Shown: piece by piece, positions 8,184-17,900 of the stretch | How positions within the stretch are numbered: position 1 is the first letter of the stretch | Layout: the number at the start of each line of letters is the position of its first letter | Assembly (NCBI RefSeq): GCF_002251775.1 | Contig: NZ_NOXX01000199.1 | Coordinates: forward strand, 1-52,448 | Reading direction: 5' to 3' | DNA: 52,448 nt | DNA from: Flavobacterium aurantiibacter | Lineage (GTDB): Bacteria; Bacteroidota; Bacteroidia; Flavobacteriales; Flavobacteriaceae | Position numbers and translations under genes: made by a program | The notes under the pieces: model-generated | What the model saw: the letters and a program-made list of their open reading frames with translations, nothing else | What the model was told of the DNA's origin: nothing | The model's database searches: none

Positions 8184-9611
8184 TTAGCTTTTACCAGCAA
8201 TGCGCTTTATCATGCCGTCAAAAATAAAGAAATGAAAGGGCAACATAGCGTACCAGTACAATCTTCCCCACAATCCGCGCGGGCGAAATGTGGCTATTTG
8301 ATGCAAAACCCGATTTTCGTCGATCGAAAACTCCAGCCAAGCCTCGCCCGGAAGCTTCATTTCAGCGAAAAGCAACAAGCGTTTTTGCTCTTTATCCGCT
8401 AAGAGTACGCGCCAAAAATCCAGCGCATCGCCGTTGTCTAAATGCGTCGGATGTGTTCGCCCGCGTCGCAAACCAACGCCGCCAACCAACTTATCGATGT
8501 GTCCGCGCGTTTTCCACAACCAATTGCCGTAGTACCAACCGCGCATGCCGCCAATCGACCAAATATTTTTCAAAACTGCTTCCTCATCGGAAATTTCTAT
8601 TTTCTGGTGATCTTTCAAACAGCCGTACCGCGGAACCTGGACAAATTCCTTTAAACTTCCTTGTAATCGGCCACTCACGCGACTGTCTTTCCAGCTCGAA
8701 ATCACCAAATTTTGTTCAATTTTCACAAAGGCCAGTTTTATGGCATCGGTGTACGAAATGGGTTTTATTCCCAGTAAACGCTGCAATTTGGTGTCTTTTG
8801 CTACCACCTCCACGGTCATGCTATCCACTAAATTTGCCGCCAATTTATATGTGGTTGAGGTTACAAAATGCAGCCAATAACTCGACAGTTTCGGCGTCAT
8901 TACCGGAACGGTGAAAATCCACACTCTAAAACCACGCGTCTTGGCGTATAGCTGCAACATTTGTTTGTACGTGAGGATGTTAGGGCCGCCAATGTCGAAC
9001 GATTGTCCCATGCAATCTTCGCGCAGCAATACTCCGAGTAGGTACTTTATCACGTCGCGAATGGCAATGGGCTGCGTTTTGGTTAAAACCCATTTGGGTG
9101 TAATCATTACGGGCAATTTCTCGCACAAGTCGCGAATAATCTCAAACGACGAGCTGCCCGATCCCACTATAATTCCTGCGCGAAGAACGGTAACAGCTGC
9201 TGCTCCGCGATACAGCTCGTCTTCCACACTTTTACGCGATTGCAGGTGTTTCGATAAAACGCTGTCGTTAACAATGCCGCTCAAATACACCACTTGTTTA
9301 ATCCCGCTAAAACGCATATATCGGTTGAAATTTTGCGCCGATTTCAATTCCAACGCATCAAAATCGTTGGTAGAATTCGACATGGAATGTATCAGATAAT
9401 ACGCCACATCGGCCTGGGGAACTTGTGGGCTGTCGGTAACGTTTTCCAGAAAATCGACTTCCCAAATACTCACTTTATCGAGCGTTTCGAGGTCTAAGCC
9501 AATCCGACTTCGGTCGCGCACGCAGCAAATAACTTCGTGTCCGGCTGCCAGCAATTCCGGAAGCAACCGCCGACCCACATACCCATTTGCACCTGTTAAT
9601 AGAATTCTCAC
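8184..9611 (-). CDS. NAD(P)-binding SDR protein with DUF2867 domain
   Basis: A 475-residue cytoplasmic protein in two parts. Residues 1-300 are an extended/atypical short-chain dehydrogenase fold with a Rossmann motif GANGYVGRRL at 7-16, a following VRDRSRIG loop, and the strand VAYYLIHSM typical of NmrA/UDP-sugar-like members. Residues from about 320 are a DUF2867 domain (SIGGMRGWYYGNWLW, then LGRLYWYAMLPFHFFIFDGM). The two-domain layout is well known in Bacteroidota but its substrate is not. The start is GTG at 9609-9611, because a stop follows two codons further upstream. It is first in a two-gene operon with the secreted esterase. Confidence 0.88.
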   Translation of the reverse strand: MRILLTGANGYVGRRLLPELLAAGHEVICCVRDRSRIGLDLETLDKVSIWEVDFLENVTDSPQVPQADVAYYLIHSMSNSTNDFDALELKSAQNFNRYMRFSGIKQVVYLSGIVNDSVLSKHLQSRKSVEDELYRGAAAVTVLRAGIIVGSGSSSFEIIRDLCEKLPVMITPKWVLTKTQPIAIRDVIKYLLGVLLREDCMGQSFDIGGPNILTYKQMLQLYAKTRGFRVWIFTVPVMTPKLSSYWLHFVTSTTYKLAANLVDSMTVEVVAKDTKLQRLLGIKPISYTDAIKLAFVKIEQNLVISSWKDSRVSGRLQGSLKEFVQVPRYGCLKDHQKIEISDEEAVLKNIWSIGGMRGWYYGNWLWKTRGHIDKLVGGVGLRRGRTHPTHLDNGDALDFWRVLLADKEQKRLLLFAEMKLPGEAWLEFSIDENRVLHQIATFRPRGLWGRLYWYAMLPFHFFIFDGMIKRIAGKS

Positions 9612-9729
9612 GGTTCACTTTTTTATCGCACACAAACGCCTTGATTTAAGGAGTTTTCGCAGAAATTCTTCTAAAGGTAACAGATTCTCGAAAAACGATT
9701 GTTAATGCCGGACTAATTTTTTGGGCAAA

Positions 9730-9850
9730 CCGCTGCGGCAGTAGTGGAAATTCCGTGATCCGCAGCGTCGCGCTTTTCGCTACAACTCCTCGCCACCGGT
9801 GGAAACCACTCGGCAGCTGTGGGGTTTTCGCTGCAATCGCTTTTGCGGGC
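9730..9850. repeat. hairpin-rich intergenic repeat, copy R3
   Basis: This block sits in the 490-base spacer between the SDR gene and the propeller kinase. It contains an inverted pair CTGCGG (9733-9738)/CCGCAG (9760-9765), a perfect palindrome CCACCGGTGG at 9793-9802, the word ACTCCTCGCC and the tail GCTGCAATC. In inverse orientation it aligns with the block between etfB and etfA (22549-22668), and a related block lies at 19195-19338. Short open frames crossing it look like artefacts. The rest of the spacer (9612-9729, 9851-10101) is AT-rich without a recognisable gene. Confidence 0.6.
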
Positions 9851-10101
9851 ATCGTGCACAACGTGTCACTTAATTATGCAAACACTTGTCAGATGTTTCG
9901 TGGCCACGCACTTCGGAATAAATCTGCTAATTGTAAAAAAGTATAAATTCGCAGACCTATTTTTAAGCGTATTTTAAGTTGTACAGAGTAAATTTAATTT
10001 TCGAAATAATTGAATACTTGTAGCTTAAAGGTAGTTTCTACTCTAAATTGTGGCGTGATAAGTGAGCAATTATTTTACAACTGTATTGATTCATTCTTAA
10101 G

Positions 10102-13074
10102 ATGAAAAAACTGCTTTTACTTTTTTTCTTTCTTCAAACAAGTGTTTTAAGCGCGCAATCCAAAACAGATTATTCTGTGGTAAAATGGGTTAATGAAGAC
10201 GACGGACTCTCGCAGCTGTACACCACTGCTTGTCAGGTTGATAATAATGGTTTTGTTTGGATAGCCACGCAACTCGGCTTGTTTCGTTACGATTGGAAGC
10301 GTGTAGTTAAAGTTCAAATTCCGGAATATCCGGATATTGAAAAGAAGCGGATACAGTTTTTACTCAGCGATTTACAAACCGAGCAGATTTATTTTTACAC
10401 TGTTCCGGATGATGTAGGATATTGCATAAATAACGGTAAAATACGGCGTTTAAAAAAGAGCGAGGGTGAATTTATAGACAACTTTTTCTATCTGCCAGCG
10501 ACACATCCTATGTATAGAGCCGTTATAAATTACCGGAAGAAACATGATTTTGGTGACCACTTTTACATCAATAAGCGAGTAGTTCTCACAGACGATTATT
10601 TTTACATGATTTTTCGAGACGCTGTTGTAATTTTAGATAAGCAGGGCAAAACGAAATCACTTCCAATAAAAGCAGGAGATAATTCGACGTTTATTCAATA
10701 TGGGAAGTTAATTTTCTTTGTGGATGAAGAGAAAATTGGGCTTATAACTGGTGGTGAAATTGAGTTTGGTAAAGTTGAAGCTGATCAGACAATCACTAAC
10801 TTTTTTAAGGTAAAAAGGTTCTTTTGTAAGTTCAACGAGGTACTTAAAATTGAGGATGACTACTACATTACCTACAAAAAGAAAATTTATAAAATTGTTT
10901 ACCGCGATGGGAGGTTAACAGCGGAGTTTAAAGTTGACTCCCCATTGCCAGATTATGAAGATAATAATTTTTCGTATTCTTCAAAGCACGATCTTTTTCT
11001 TTTTCCCTCTTACACTCGAGGTATGGCCATAATAAAACCAAAAGTGTTTAATACGGTATTTGTTAAGCCTAACAGTTTTGTAAGTGATTACTCTGTGGTA
11101 AGTAAAGATAATTATTGGTATGGGCAGCGCGGCTGGATTTACGATGCAAAGTCTAACCGAATAAAGAGAGAAGAGTTTGATTCGTGGAACTATAACTTCA
11201 GATTTTTACTGAAACATCAAGACAATTACTTTTTAGAATTGCGTTCAAGTTTAGTTTCATTACTCGACTTTAAGACCCGATTTCCGATAAAACTTAGCGA
11301 TGAATTTAACCGATTTACGGCTTTTTCTTATCTCGACGGAAAATTATGGCTTTCTAACGAACATAAAATTGCGCGTGTTGAGAAAAATAAACCGGTATTT
11401 GATTCGATTTTTAACAAGCGGCTGCTGCCAAAACAAATCATTAATTCTATTGCATCGTTTAACCATCGTTTAATTATTGCAACTTCTCTTGGAGTTTTTG
11501 TACACGAGCCGTTTTCTAAAAACACGTATGCTATTAAAGGCTTAGAAAAAAAGAATGTTCGTTACATCAAACCAATTGATAAAAAGCGGTTTTGGGCCGG
11601 CAGTTATGGCGACGGACTTTTTTTAGTAGATCATGGTGTTGCCTATCATGTAGTTGATAAAAACATCGAAATCAATGCCGCGCATGCCGTTGAGGAAGAT
11701 GCATCTGGTAACTTATGGATATCGACAAATAACGGACTTATTGTAGCTAATAAGAAGGAAGTAATTTCAAAGACTTTAAAGAAACAGTTGATTGAAGGCT
11801 ATATTTTCTTGACTTATAACGGATTGCCAACCAACGAGTTTAATGGCGGAAGTACTTTTCCTTCTTTGAGAGAAAATGATATTATTGGTTTTCCCTCTAT
11901 GAAAGGATTTGTTTGGTTTGACAGCAGAAAAGTAAAAAAAATTCCCTTTTCAGGCAGCATTCTTATCGATGAGGTGCAAGCAAATCGAAACAAAATTAAA
12001 CCGGCTACCGATTTTTCCTATTCCATTCCAAAAGATGCAGAAATCATTCGAATTAAGTACAGCTACGGCTATCCGGGAAATAGTGAGAATTTAACGATTT
12101 CGTACAAATTCGAAGATCAGTCTACTTGGATGACGGTGAAAGAAAACACCATAGTGCTTCCCCGCTATAAAAAAGGAACACATAAGTTGTTGATTAAAAT
12201 TAGAACCCACGGTTTTCCAGAAAAAAGCGACGTGGTAAAGTCGCTTACGCTACATTTTGAAGAGCGTTTCACCGAGTCTGTTTGGATGGTTATTCTCGTG
12301 GTCTGTGCATTATTTATTTCGATTGCTACCACGTATCTCGTCGTAAAGAAAATTCAGCGCAAGCGAGAAGAAGAACTTAACAATAAGATTAATCTCAAAA
12401 CCAAACAATTACAAGACACGATACTCGAATTGTCGGAGTCTAAAGAAATGATTCGCGAGTCGCTTTTGGAAAAGGAATTGTTGTTGAAGGAAGTGCATCA
12501 TCGTGTAAAAAATAATTTACAGTTGATTATGAGTATTTTTAATATTCAAGCTCGTCGAAAAAATTACAGCAACATCTTTGATTTCTTAAAAACTGGAGGC
12601 GCTAGAATCGAAGCTATGTCGTTGATTCATCAGCGGTTATATCAAGACGATGGCGCGATCCATAAAATTAACCTCGAAGTGTATTTTAAAGATTTAGTAG
12701 ATTCGATCAACAACTCATTCAATACCGATTTAGATAAAATTCAAATTAAAATTGAACCTAATACGGTCGTTATTAATTTATCGACAGCCATTCCTTTGGG
12801 TTTAATTCTCAATGAACTTATCACAAATGCCTTAAAATATGCGTTTCCAGATGGCCGGTCGGGAGTTATTCAGATACGTGTTGGCAGCATAGGCAACAGC
12901 CGCTACGAGTTAATTGTAGAAGATAACGGAGTAGGTTTTGATACAAGCAGAACGCACAGCAAATCGTTCGGTATCGAACTGATCACCGTTTTGGCGGGTC
13001 AATTAAACGGGAGCATGCAGTATTCTTCCAACTCAAAAACGCAATTCGCTGTTATTTTTGAAGAAGTGCATTAA
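10102..13074 (+). CDS. sensor histidine kinase with periplasmic beta-propeller and HisKA_2 domain
   Basis: A 990-residue hybrid of the two-component regulator propeller type. Order: signal peptide (about 1-20), a large repeat-rich extracytoplasmic region resembling Reg_prop propeller blades (about 25-630, e.g. GFVWIATQLGLFRYDW and GNLWISTNNGL), a Y_Y_Y-like beta domain (about 640-720), one transmembrane helix (about 728-750), a coiled coil, then HisKA_2 with LLKEVHHRVKNNLQ (His799/800) and a HATPase domain (ELITNALKYAFPDG, DNGVGFD). It lacks a receiver, so the response regulator 700 bases downstream is the natural partner. Such kinases often sense polysaccharide fragments, but the ligand cannot be read from the sequence. 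The start is the ATG preceding the signal peptide. Confidence 0.92.
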   Translation: MKKLLLLFFFLQTSVLSAQSKTDYSVVKWVNEDDGLSQLYTTACQVDNNGFVWIATQLGLFRYDWKRVVKVQIPEYPDIEKKRIQFLLSDLQTEQIYFYTVPDDVGYCINNGKIRRLKKSEGEFIDNFFYLPATHPMYRAVINYRKKHDFGDHFYINKRVVLTDDYFYMIFRDAVVILDKQGKTKSLPIKAGDNSTFIQYGKLIFFVDEEKIGLITGGEIEFGKVEADQTITNFFKVKRFFCKFNEVLKIEDDYYITYKKKIYKIVYRDGRLTAEFKVDSPLPDYEDNNFSYSSKHDLFLFPSYTRGMAIIKPKVFNTVFVKPNSFVSDYSVVSKDNYWYGQRGWIYDAKSNRIKREEFDSWNYNFRFLLKHQDNYFLELRSSLVSLLDFKTRFPIKLSDEFNRFTAFSYLDGKLWLSNEHKIARVEKNKPVFDSIFNKRLLPKQIINSIASFNHRLIIATSLGVFVHEPFSKNTYAIKGLEKKNVRYIKPIDKKRFWAGSYGDGLFLVDHGVAYHVVDKNIEINAAHAVEEDASGNLWISTNNGLIVANKKEVISKTLKKQLIEGYIFLTYNGLPTNEFNGGSTFPSLRENDIIGFPSMKGFVWFDSRKVKKIPFSGSILIDEVQANRNKIKPATDFSYSIPKDAEIIRIKYSYGYPGNSENLTISYKFEDQSTWMTVKENTIVLPRYKKGTHKLLIKIRTHGFPEKSDVVKSLTLHFEERFTESVWMVILVVCALFISIATTYLVVKKIQRKREEELNNKINLKTKQLQDTILELSESKEMIRESLLEKELLLKEVHHRVKNNLQLIMSIFNIQARRKNYSNIFDFLKTGGARIEAMSLIHQRLYQDDGAIHKINLEVYFKDLVDSINNSFNTDLDKIQIKIEPNTVVINLSTAIPLGLILNELITNALKYAFPDGRSGVIQIRVGSIGNSRYELIVEDNGVGFDTSRTHSKSFGIELITVLAGQLNGSMQYSSNSKTQFAVIFEEVH

Positions 13075-13778
13075 TCGTTTTTTTACAGATGAACTAGAGA
13101 TTACCTGTAGGTTAGGTAGCATATTTTTTTTGTAGAAGAAGGAAAAGTCGTTTTTAGGCATATCGCAGTATAATCTAGCACATGACCTTGAAAAAATGAC
13201 ACTAAACTTGCAAGAATAATTAGTTAGTAGCTTTGTAACGGCACACCGCAAACATTTAGTTAATCAATAAATCAAGAAACTCTTCTCTAGGTTTAAGATT
13301 TTAAATTTTTTTTATCCTTTGATTCGTTTGCGGTAGCCTTTACCTTTCAGTTTCGAAAGTTGATTTAAATCATCAGTCGTTTAATTTCCTTGCAAAACAA
13401 GTATCTTCAGAAGTTGTGCCGTCTTTCCGCGACTAGAACAGCTGGAGCCATTCATCATTTCAATAAATATCCACTTAAACGAATAGCGTTCGGCAGTACT
13501 TTTCTTTACTTGCAGCAGATTTTTGGATTAAAACTAAGGAAAGATCAAATCAAAAATCAAAAAGACTCACCTAAAGCGGCATTAGAAATGGTGTTTTTTT
13601 AAATAGGTGAAATGAACTAGAATTTAATATTTTAGCAACGAATTGCAACTTTAGTCGTTCATGAACTGACGCTCGGATTTTAAAGGGAAAGCAGCAATAA
13701 ACTGATTTTCTCTTTTGAGATGTACCGATAGTTGGACGCGAATAGCAACTGAAGAATAGTTTTATAAATTGAGTTTTT
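13075..13778. other. 704-base spacer between kinase and regulator
   Basis: No convincing protein gene is present: frames of about 70 codons on either strand have no family resemblance or membrane pattern. The one clear signal is a promoter-like element at 13208-13235. The spacer could hold a long leader of the regulator gene or a small RNA; I see no terminator with a T-tract. Confidence 0.4.
13208..13235 (+). promoter_or_regulatory. orphan Bacteroidota promoter
   Basis: TTG (13208-13210), 17 bases, then TAGCTTTG (13228-13235), an exact match to the TTG-N17-23-TAnnTTTG pattern. The next gene start on this strand is 543 bases away, so the transcript would have a long leader or be a separate RNA. 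Confidence 0.45.
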
Positions 13779-14549
13779 ATGACGAAGCCGTTAGTTTTGA
13801 TTGTCGAAGACGAACTAATAATTGCTTTAGATTTAAAAGAAATCTTAAACGAAGAAGGCTATGAAGCGATGATCAACATTGTTAGTGTTGAAGCTGCAAT
13901 TACCGCCATAGAGGAGCACAAGCCGTCGCTGGTTTTAATAGATATCAATTTAAAAAACGAAAAGAACGGAATCGATTTAGGGACATATTTACTTAAAAAC
14001 GACAGAATTCCGTTTATTTATATAACTTCTTATTCCGACAAAAGCACTTTAGATAAAGCAGGCGAAACGCGACCGTACGGTTATATCGTCAAACCGTTTA
14101 AACCTGCTGATATAAAAGCCGCAGTTTCCATGGCTCTAAATAATTACAAGCACCGGAATATCGATGTGGCGCGCCATCAGGATGCGGTTGAAACCGATAT
14201 CCCATTCATCTTAAAACAAGTGATTAGTTACATAAACAACAATATCACTGAAAAAATCAAGGTTTCCGATCTCGCAAAACAAACGCTGTGGGAATCGCAG
14301 CACTTCAATCGAATGTTCTCAAAATATGTTGGAGTTACACCCTATAAATACATTCTCGATCGAAAAATCGAAAAAGCCAAAGCTTTACTAACCGAAACCA
14401 GTATTCCTATTACCGAGGTTTCGTATGAACTGGGAATAAAAAGTCACAGTAATTTTTGTAACGTCTTTAAAAAAGCAACTGGGAAAACACCCGAAGCGTA
14501 CAGAAAATCTGCTTTGGTGAACAATAAGTACTTAGGTAGTTCGAATTAA
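13779..14549 (+). CDS. response regulator: receiver plus AraC-type DNA-binding domain
   Basis: A 256-residue regulator. The receiver domain spans residues about 4-120 with acidic pair Glu10/Asp11, phosphoacceptor Asp55 in LVLIDINLKN, Thr in YITSYSD and the conserved lysine in YIVKPFKP. After a linker, residues about 150-250 form an AraC/XylS double helix-turn-helix (SDLAKQTLWESQHFNRMFSK, then SYELGIKSHSNFCNVFKKAT). It is most likely phosphorylated by the propeller kinase upstream, which has no receiver of its own, and may control the adhesin gene that follows. Both links are inferred from adjacency and direction. Confidence 0.9.
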   Translation: MTKPLVLIVEDELIIALDLKEILNEEGYEAMINIVSVEAAITAIEEHKPSLVLIDINLKNEKNGIDLGTYLLKNDRIPFIYITSYSDKSTLDKAGETRPYGYIVKPFKPADIKAAVSMALNNYKHRNIDVARHQDAVETDIPFILKQVISYINNNITEKIKVSDLAKQTLWESQHFNRMFSKYVGVTPYKYILDRKIEKAKALLTETSIPITEVSYELGIKSHSNFCNVFKKATGKTPEAYRKSALVNNKYLGSSN

Positions 14550-14942
14550 AAAGCGAAACTTCGATCGGTTTCATGCAGCCAGCGCTTCGGAGATAATTCT
14601 TTAGTTACCTAGTTGGCGCAAGTTCAAGCACAAAAAATATCTAAATTAAGAATACGTCGACATAAATAAGCATATCGAGTGCTTTTGCTTGCTATAATTT
14701 CGTGCGCTGGAGTTGCTCGTTTCTCTAACTTTCTGGTAGGAAACTATCTGACAACTAAGAAATGGAAGTATGGTTTTGACGACTGTCACACAGCTCTTAA
14801 ATAAAACAAGAAAAATAAGTATCTCATAATCAAATAATTATTGATTTACAGTGGCGTTTCAGTGCCTCGTTACTTTCTGGAAATCGATTTTGTTTGATGC
14901 GTATCTCCAACGTGGAGTTCAATTCAGACGTCCTTAAAATTT
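14550..14942. other. 393-base spacer before the adhesin gene
   Basis: AT-rich spacer with no open frame of credible length, no clear TAnnTTTG box and no terminator hairpin that I can support. It is the likely control region of the adhesin gene and a candidate binding region for the AraC-type regulator. Confidence 0.35.
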
Positions 14943-17900
14943 ATGAAACAAGTATTTTTATTGGCAGTTGCTTTTTTACTGACTAACATCCTTTACGGTC
15001 AAGTCGGAATCAATACCACTAGTCCGAATGCACAATTAGACATACGTTCGTCGAATCAGTCGGCTCCTTCAAATACCGACGGCTTACTCATACCTAAAAT
15101 TGATGCCTTTCCTGCTACAAACCCCACGGCGGCGCAAGATGGCATGATGGTATACCTAACTACCGCCTCGGGAGGTAACCAGCCCGGATTTTATTTTTGG
15201 CGAAACGCAACGGCAACCTGGACAAGTGTGTCGACAGCAACGGTCAACAGCTGGAATTTAACAGGAAATGCAGGGACCGATGCTGCTACCAATTTTATTG
15301 GAACTACTGATAATCAAAATGTAGCATTTAGAAGATTCAATCAAATGGCAGGAGTCATTGGCACTTCAAATACATCATTTGGAGTGAGAACCTTTTTCAG
15401 TAGTACTGGTGTTGGTAACTCTGCGTTTGGGAGCGAATCTTTAAGAGAATTAAGCACTGGGAATCTAAACACGGTAGTTGGATATAATGCTTTGCTAAAT
15501 ACAACCACAGGATCTAGCAATACGGTAGTCGGTGCAAATGCAATGCAAATTAATTCGGTGGGAAATGAAAATACGAGTCTTGGATTTAGATCAGGCTCAG
15601 GTGGAGCAAGCTTGAATAATACAACTGCCATCGGATCTAGAGCAATTGCAACTGCGGATAACGCTCTCGTGCTCGGTAGCATCAATGGCATTAACGGCGC
15701 AACAGCAAACGTAAACGTGGGTATTGGAACCACAGCTCCCCAAGACCGCTTCCATGTCGTTGGCAATATCCGCATGGTCGACGGTAATCAGGCGGCTGGC
15801 AAAGTGCTTACCAGCGATGCCAATGGTACCGCTACTTGGCAAGCTCCCGCAGCAAGCAACAGCTGGAATTTAACAGGAAATGCCGGAACCGATGCTGCTA
15901 CCAATTTCATCGGTACAACAGACAATCAAGATGTTGTTTTTAGACGACAAAATACATTTGCTGGCCGACTTGCACCGCTCAATACAGCATTCGGTACACT
16001 CGCATTTCAAGGAAATACTACAGGAAACAACAATACAGCAGTTGGCGCTGAAGCACTTCAAAATAACACCACAGGTAACGCAAACACAGCGGTAGGAAAT
16101 GCAGCTATGCAAACAAGCAACGGCAATAGCAATACTGCCGTCGGACAAGTGGCGCTACAGTTTAACTCAGGCAACTTAAATACAGGCGTAGGTGTCGCAG
16201 CACTTCAATTTAACCAAGGTGTAGCAAATACTGCAATAGGTAACGAGGCACTCAGAGATAATACCACAGGAAACGAAAACACGGCTCAAGGTTTCGTCTC
16301 GTTACAGGCCAATACTACCGGTAGCTTAAACGTAGCCCAAGGAGCCTTTGCATTACTTAATAACACTACAGGTTCTGGAAACACTGCGCAAGGTGCAGTA
16401 GCGCTTCGCAACAACAACGGCAACCAGAATACGGCAACAGGCTTTTATGCCATGGAAAACAATACAACTGGCGAGCAAAACACGGCAATGGGTACCGCAG
16501 CGCTGCGAAATACCACAGCTTCTAACAATACTGCCGCCGGAGCCTACGCCTTGCAAAATACTACTACCGGTTCAGGTAATACTACTGTAGGGCATAATTC
16601 ACTCTCAAGCAACACTACAGGAAGCAACAACAGTGCCTTGGGAATTCAGGCAAATGTAGGGGCCAATAACCTTACAAACGCAACTGCAATTGGAGCCAAT
16701 GCACAGGTAGACACCAGCAACAGTATCGTTCTTGGAAGCGTTTCGGGCGTCAATGGTGCAAGTACCAATGTCAATGTAGGTATTGGAACTACTTCACCCC
16801 TAGATCGCCTGCACGTGGTTGGTAACATCCGTATGGTCGATGGCAACCAAGCCGCAGGTCGCGTACTTACCAGTGATGCCAATGGAACCGCCACTTGGCA
16901 AATACCTGCCGGCAGCGGCTGGGGGTTAACAGGCAACGCGGGGACCGATCCTTCGGTAAATTTTATCGGAACATCCGACAATCAAGATGTGCTTTTTAAG
17001 CGAAATGGCATTGTTTCGGGCAGAATTGCAGAAAATAACACGTCGATTGGCGTCAATACATTGTCATCTAATACGATTGGTTCTAGGAATGCAGCATTTG
17101 GCAATAGTGCTCTCTTATATAATACTGATGGAAATCAAAATTCGGCTTTTGGAACTGAAGCATTGCTATTTAACTCCTCTGGCACTAATAATACAGCGCT
17201 TGGGTGTTGGGCTTTACAACAAAACACAATTGGTCAGAGTAATGTGGCAATTGGTACAGAAGCTTCCAGATCTAATAATTCAGGCAGCCGCAATGTAAGT
17301 ATCGGATCGAGTAGCTTACTTTCTAATGTATCTGCGACCGATAATATAGCTGTCGGGTCTGGCGCACTTTTTTCAAATACAGGGAATTCAAACACGGGGA
17401 TAGGTACTTTTTCCTTATTGTCAAATGAGACGGGAACAGAAAATTCGGCTATTGGTTTTCTAACTAATGTGAATTCCACTAATTTAACGAATGCTACAGC
17501 CATTGGAGCGCGAGCCCAAGTCGGAGCTAGCAACGCTATGGTTCTCGGTAGCATCAACGGAATTAACGGCGCAACAGCAAGCGTAAATGTAGGTATAGGT
17601 ACTATAGCACCTCTTGATCGCCTGCACGTGGTGGGTAACATCCGAATGGTCGATGGCAACCAAGCTGCAGGTCGCGTACTAACCAGTAATGCTAACGGGA
17701 CAGCCTCTTGGCAAAATGTTACTGCCAGCGCTTGGGGGCTACTGGGAAATAGTGGAACGAATCCCGCAACGAATTTTATCGGTACTTCAGATAATCAGGA
17801 TGTGGTTTTCAGAAGAAATTCGCTCATATCAGGCCGATTAGGTTTTTCTAATCTCTCATTAGGTCGCGAATCGCTTTTGAATAATACAACCGGTGCAGGA

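Noticed and set aside
9646..9946. Overlapping short frames on both strands between the SDR gene and the propeller kinase
   Set aside because: They run through the R3 hairpin repeat, have no family resemblance and no start context.
13390..13602. Frame of 70 codons in the kinase-regulator spacer
   Set aside because: Composition is random-looking, there is no promoter box nearby and no recognisable domain.
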